NCBI GenBank assembly: GCA_946997275.1
Contig: CAMPUN010000033.1
Location: forward strand, 1-8,306
Direction of reading: 5' to 3'
From: an uncultured Porphyromonas sp.
Lineage (GTDB): Bacteria > Bacteroidota > Bacteroidia > Bacteroidales > Porphyromonadaceae
DNA length: 8,306 nucleotides
Position 1 is the stretch's first letter. Each line of letters starts with the position of its first letter. This document shows, one piece after another, positions 7,144-8,306 of the stretch. The notes beneath the pieces were generated by a model that ran no database searches, was not told where the DNA came from, and was given only the letters and a program-made list of their open reading frames with translations. The position numbers and the translations under genes were made by a program.

Positions 7144-8306
7144 ATGATACAACCCTTCACATACTACAATCCCACGAAGCTTGTCTTCGGCGAGGGACGC
7201 ATTGCCGAGCTTCCTCGGCTCATTGATCCTCACTACCGCATCCTCCTTGTGATGGGCGGTGGCAGTATACGAAGCAATGGCGTCTACGATGCCGTGTGCC
7301 AAGCACTGGAGGGACGCTCGGTGACCGAGTTCTGGGGCATCGAGTCCAATCCTACGGTCGAGACGATCCGTAAGGCTGTCCAGCTGGGACGTCAGGAGCA
7401 GTGCGACTTTGTCCTAGCCGTGGGTGGCGGCTCAGTCATCGATGCGAGCAAGCTGATCATCGCTGCGATGTGCAGTGATCAAGACCCCTGGGATATAGTC
7501 CGTGCTGGCAAGCATAGGGGAGAGCATCTACCTCTTGGGGTCGTACTTACGATCCCCGCTACGGGGTCGGAGATGAATAGTGGTGGTGTCATCTCTTGTC
7601 GGGAGACGCAGGAGAAGTATTCGTTCTCAAGTAAGCATCCACGCTTCGCTATTCTAGATCCTCATGTGCCAACCTCTCTACCTCCTTATCAGGTAGCGTG
7701 TGGTATAGCAGATACCTTCGTCCATGTTATGGAGCAATACATGACCACGATGCGGAGTCCGCTCCTAATGGATCGTATGGCTGAGGGAGTGCTACAGACG
7801 CTTATCGAGATCGCCCCAGGGTTGACGCACAACCATAAGGATGTCGACCTGATGGGTGAGTTCATGCTCTGCGCTACCGTCGGGCTCAACGGCTATCTCT
7901 CGTGGGGCGTGGACCAGGACTGGAGCACGCACTACATAGGTCACGAGGTGACCGCCCTGACGGGACTGACACACGGTCATACGCTCGCCATCATCCTGCC
8001 CGCTACGCTGCAGGTGATGCGCCATCTGGGCAAGCAGGACAAGCTCCTTCAGTATGCGGCTCGCATATGGGGCTTGACCCCTCAGTCGTGTCAAGGCGAG
8101 GAGCATGCTATCACGGCGGCTATCGAGGCGACGAAGCAGTTCTTTGCCAAGCTCGGTCTCTCGGTCACGCTACGCGATGCGGAGGTTCCTCATGAGGTAA
8201 TCGACGAGGTGGTCCGTCGCTTCACGGAGCGTGGCACCGTGCTCGGAGAGCATCAGAACATGACGCCCGAGATCGTACGACAGATCCTGGAGCTGGCTTA
8301 CGAGTA
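7144..8306 (+). CDS. YqhD/BdhA-type iron-containing alcohol dehydrogenase, stop codon cut by window edge
   Basis: The open frame gives 387 complete codons plus 'ta' at the window edge. E. coli YqhD is also 387 residues, so the missing base probably completes TAA or TAG and the protein is whole. The N-terminal dinucleotide-binding domain has MGGGSIRSNGVYDAV (Gly38-Ser41, the region that contacts the NADPH 2'-phosphate in YqhD) and VGGGSVIDASK (from 93), then IPATGSEMNSGG. The C-terminal metal-binding domain supplies Asp190 and His194 (IADTFVHVMEQY), His263 (THYIGHE) and His277 (LTHGHTLA), each exactly four residues before YqhD Asp194, His198, His267 and His281. It should be an NADPH-preferring, metal-dependent cytoplasmic enzyme reducing short-chain or toxic aldehydes to alcohols; butanol-dehydrogenase naming is equally possible. 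The ATG at 7144 follows a weak purine-rich aagaag. The preceding gap carries its own -7 motif, so it need not belong to the ppk1-ppx operon. Confidence 0.92.
   Translation, partial: MIQPFTYYNPTKLVFGEGRIAELPRLIDPHYRILLVMGGGSIRSNGVYDAVCQALEGRSVTEFWGIESNPTVETIRKAVQLGRQEQCDFVLAVGGGSVIDASKLIIAAMCSDQDPWDIVRAGKHRGEHLPLGVVLTIPATGSEMNSGGVISCRETQEKYSFSSKHPRFAILDPHVPTSLPPYQVACGIADTFVHVMEQYMTTMRSPLLMDRMAEGVLQTLIEIAPGLTHNHKDVDLMGEFMLCATVGLNGYLSWGVDQDWSTHYIGHEVTALTGLTHGHTLAIILPATLQVMRHLGKQDKLLQYAARIWGLTPQSCQGEEHAITAAIEATKQFFAKLGLSVTLRDAEVPHEVIDEVVRRFTERGTVLGEHQNMTPEIVRQILELAYE

Noticed and set aside
4077..8306. A polyphosphate plus aldehyde-reductase stress operon as a new system
   Set aside because: The dehydrogenase gene has its own -7 motif and a 68-base gap before it. 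Each protein fits a well-known family with all catalytic residues present, so adjacency alone does not support a joint system.

Overview
The window looks like ordinary chromosomal DNA from a Bacteroidota bacterium, most likely Porphyromonas or a close relative. The reasons are an outer-membrane beta-barrel protein with a carboxypeptidase-regulatory-like domain, perfect TAnnTTTG (-7) promoter motifs of the Bacteroidota type in front of three genes, no strong Shine-Dalgarno sequences, and moderately high GC. The genus is an inference from overall resemblance. All five protein-coding genes lie on the + strand.

Layout. (1) Bases 1-2396 hold the 3' part of a TonB-receptor-like outer-membrane beta-barrel gene. 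Its start lies before the window, and the visible part opens with a Gln/Ser/Pro-rich linker built from a 66-bp tandem repeat. (2) Bases 2397-2756 are the only long gene-free stretch. They hold a probable terminator, a cluster of short palindromes, a 150-bp element bounded by 27-bp inverted repeats, and a promoter. (3) Bases 2757-3995 encode a UDP-glucose 6-dehydrogenase (ugd). (4) Bases 4077-7075 encode polyphosphate kinase 1 and a short exopolyphosphatase, overlapping by an ATGA junction. (5) From 7144 to the right edge runs a YqhD/BdhA-type iron-containing alcohol dehydrogenase. It is complete except probably for the last base of its stop codon.

How the genes relate. The only clear functional unit is ppk1-ppx: one enzyme makes inorganic polyphosphate from ATP and the other degrades it, and the overlapping genes suggest coupled translation. 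The ugd gene supplies UDP-glucuronate for surface polysaccharide, but no glycosyltransferase or capsule gene is visible beside it. The barrel protein and the alcohol dehydrogenase appear to be independent neighbours with their own signals.

I see no convincing undescribed multi-gene system. The parts that known families do not explain are the inverted-repeat element and palindrome cluster between 2507 and 2684, and the repetitive linker of the barrel protein.
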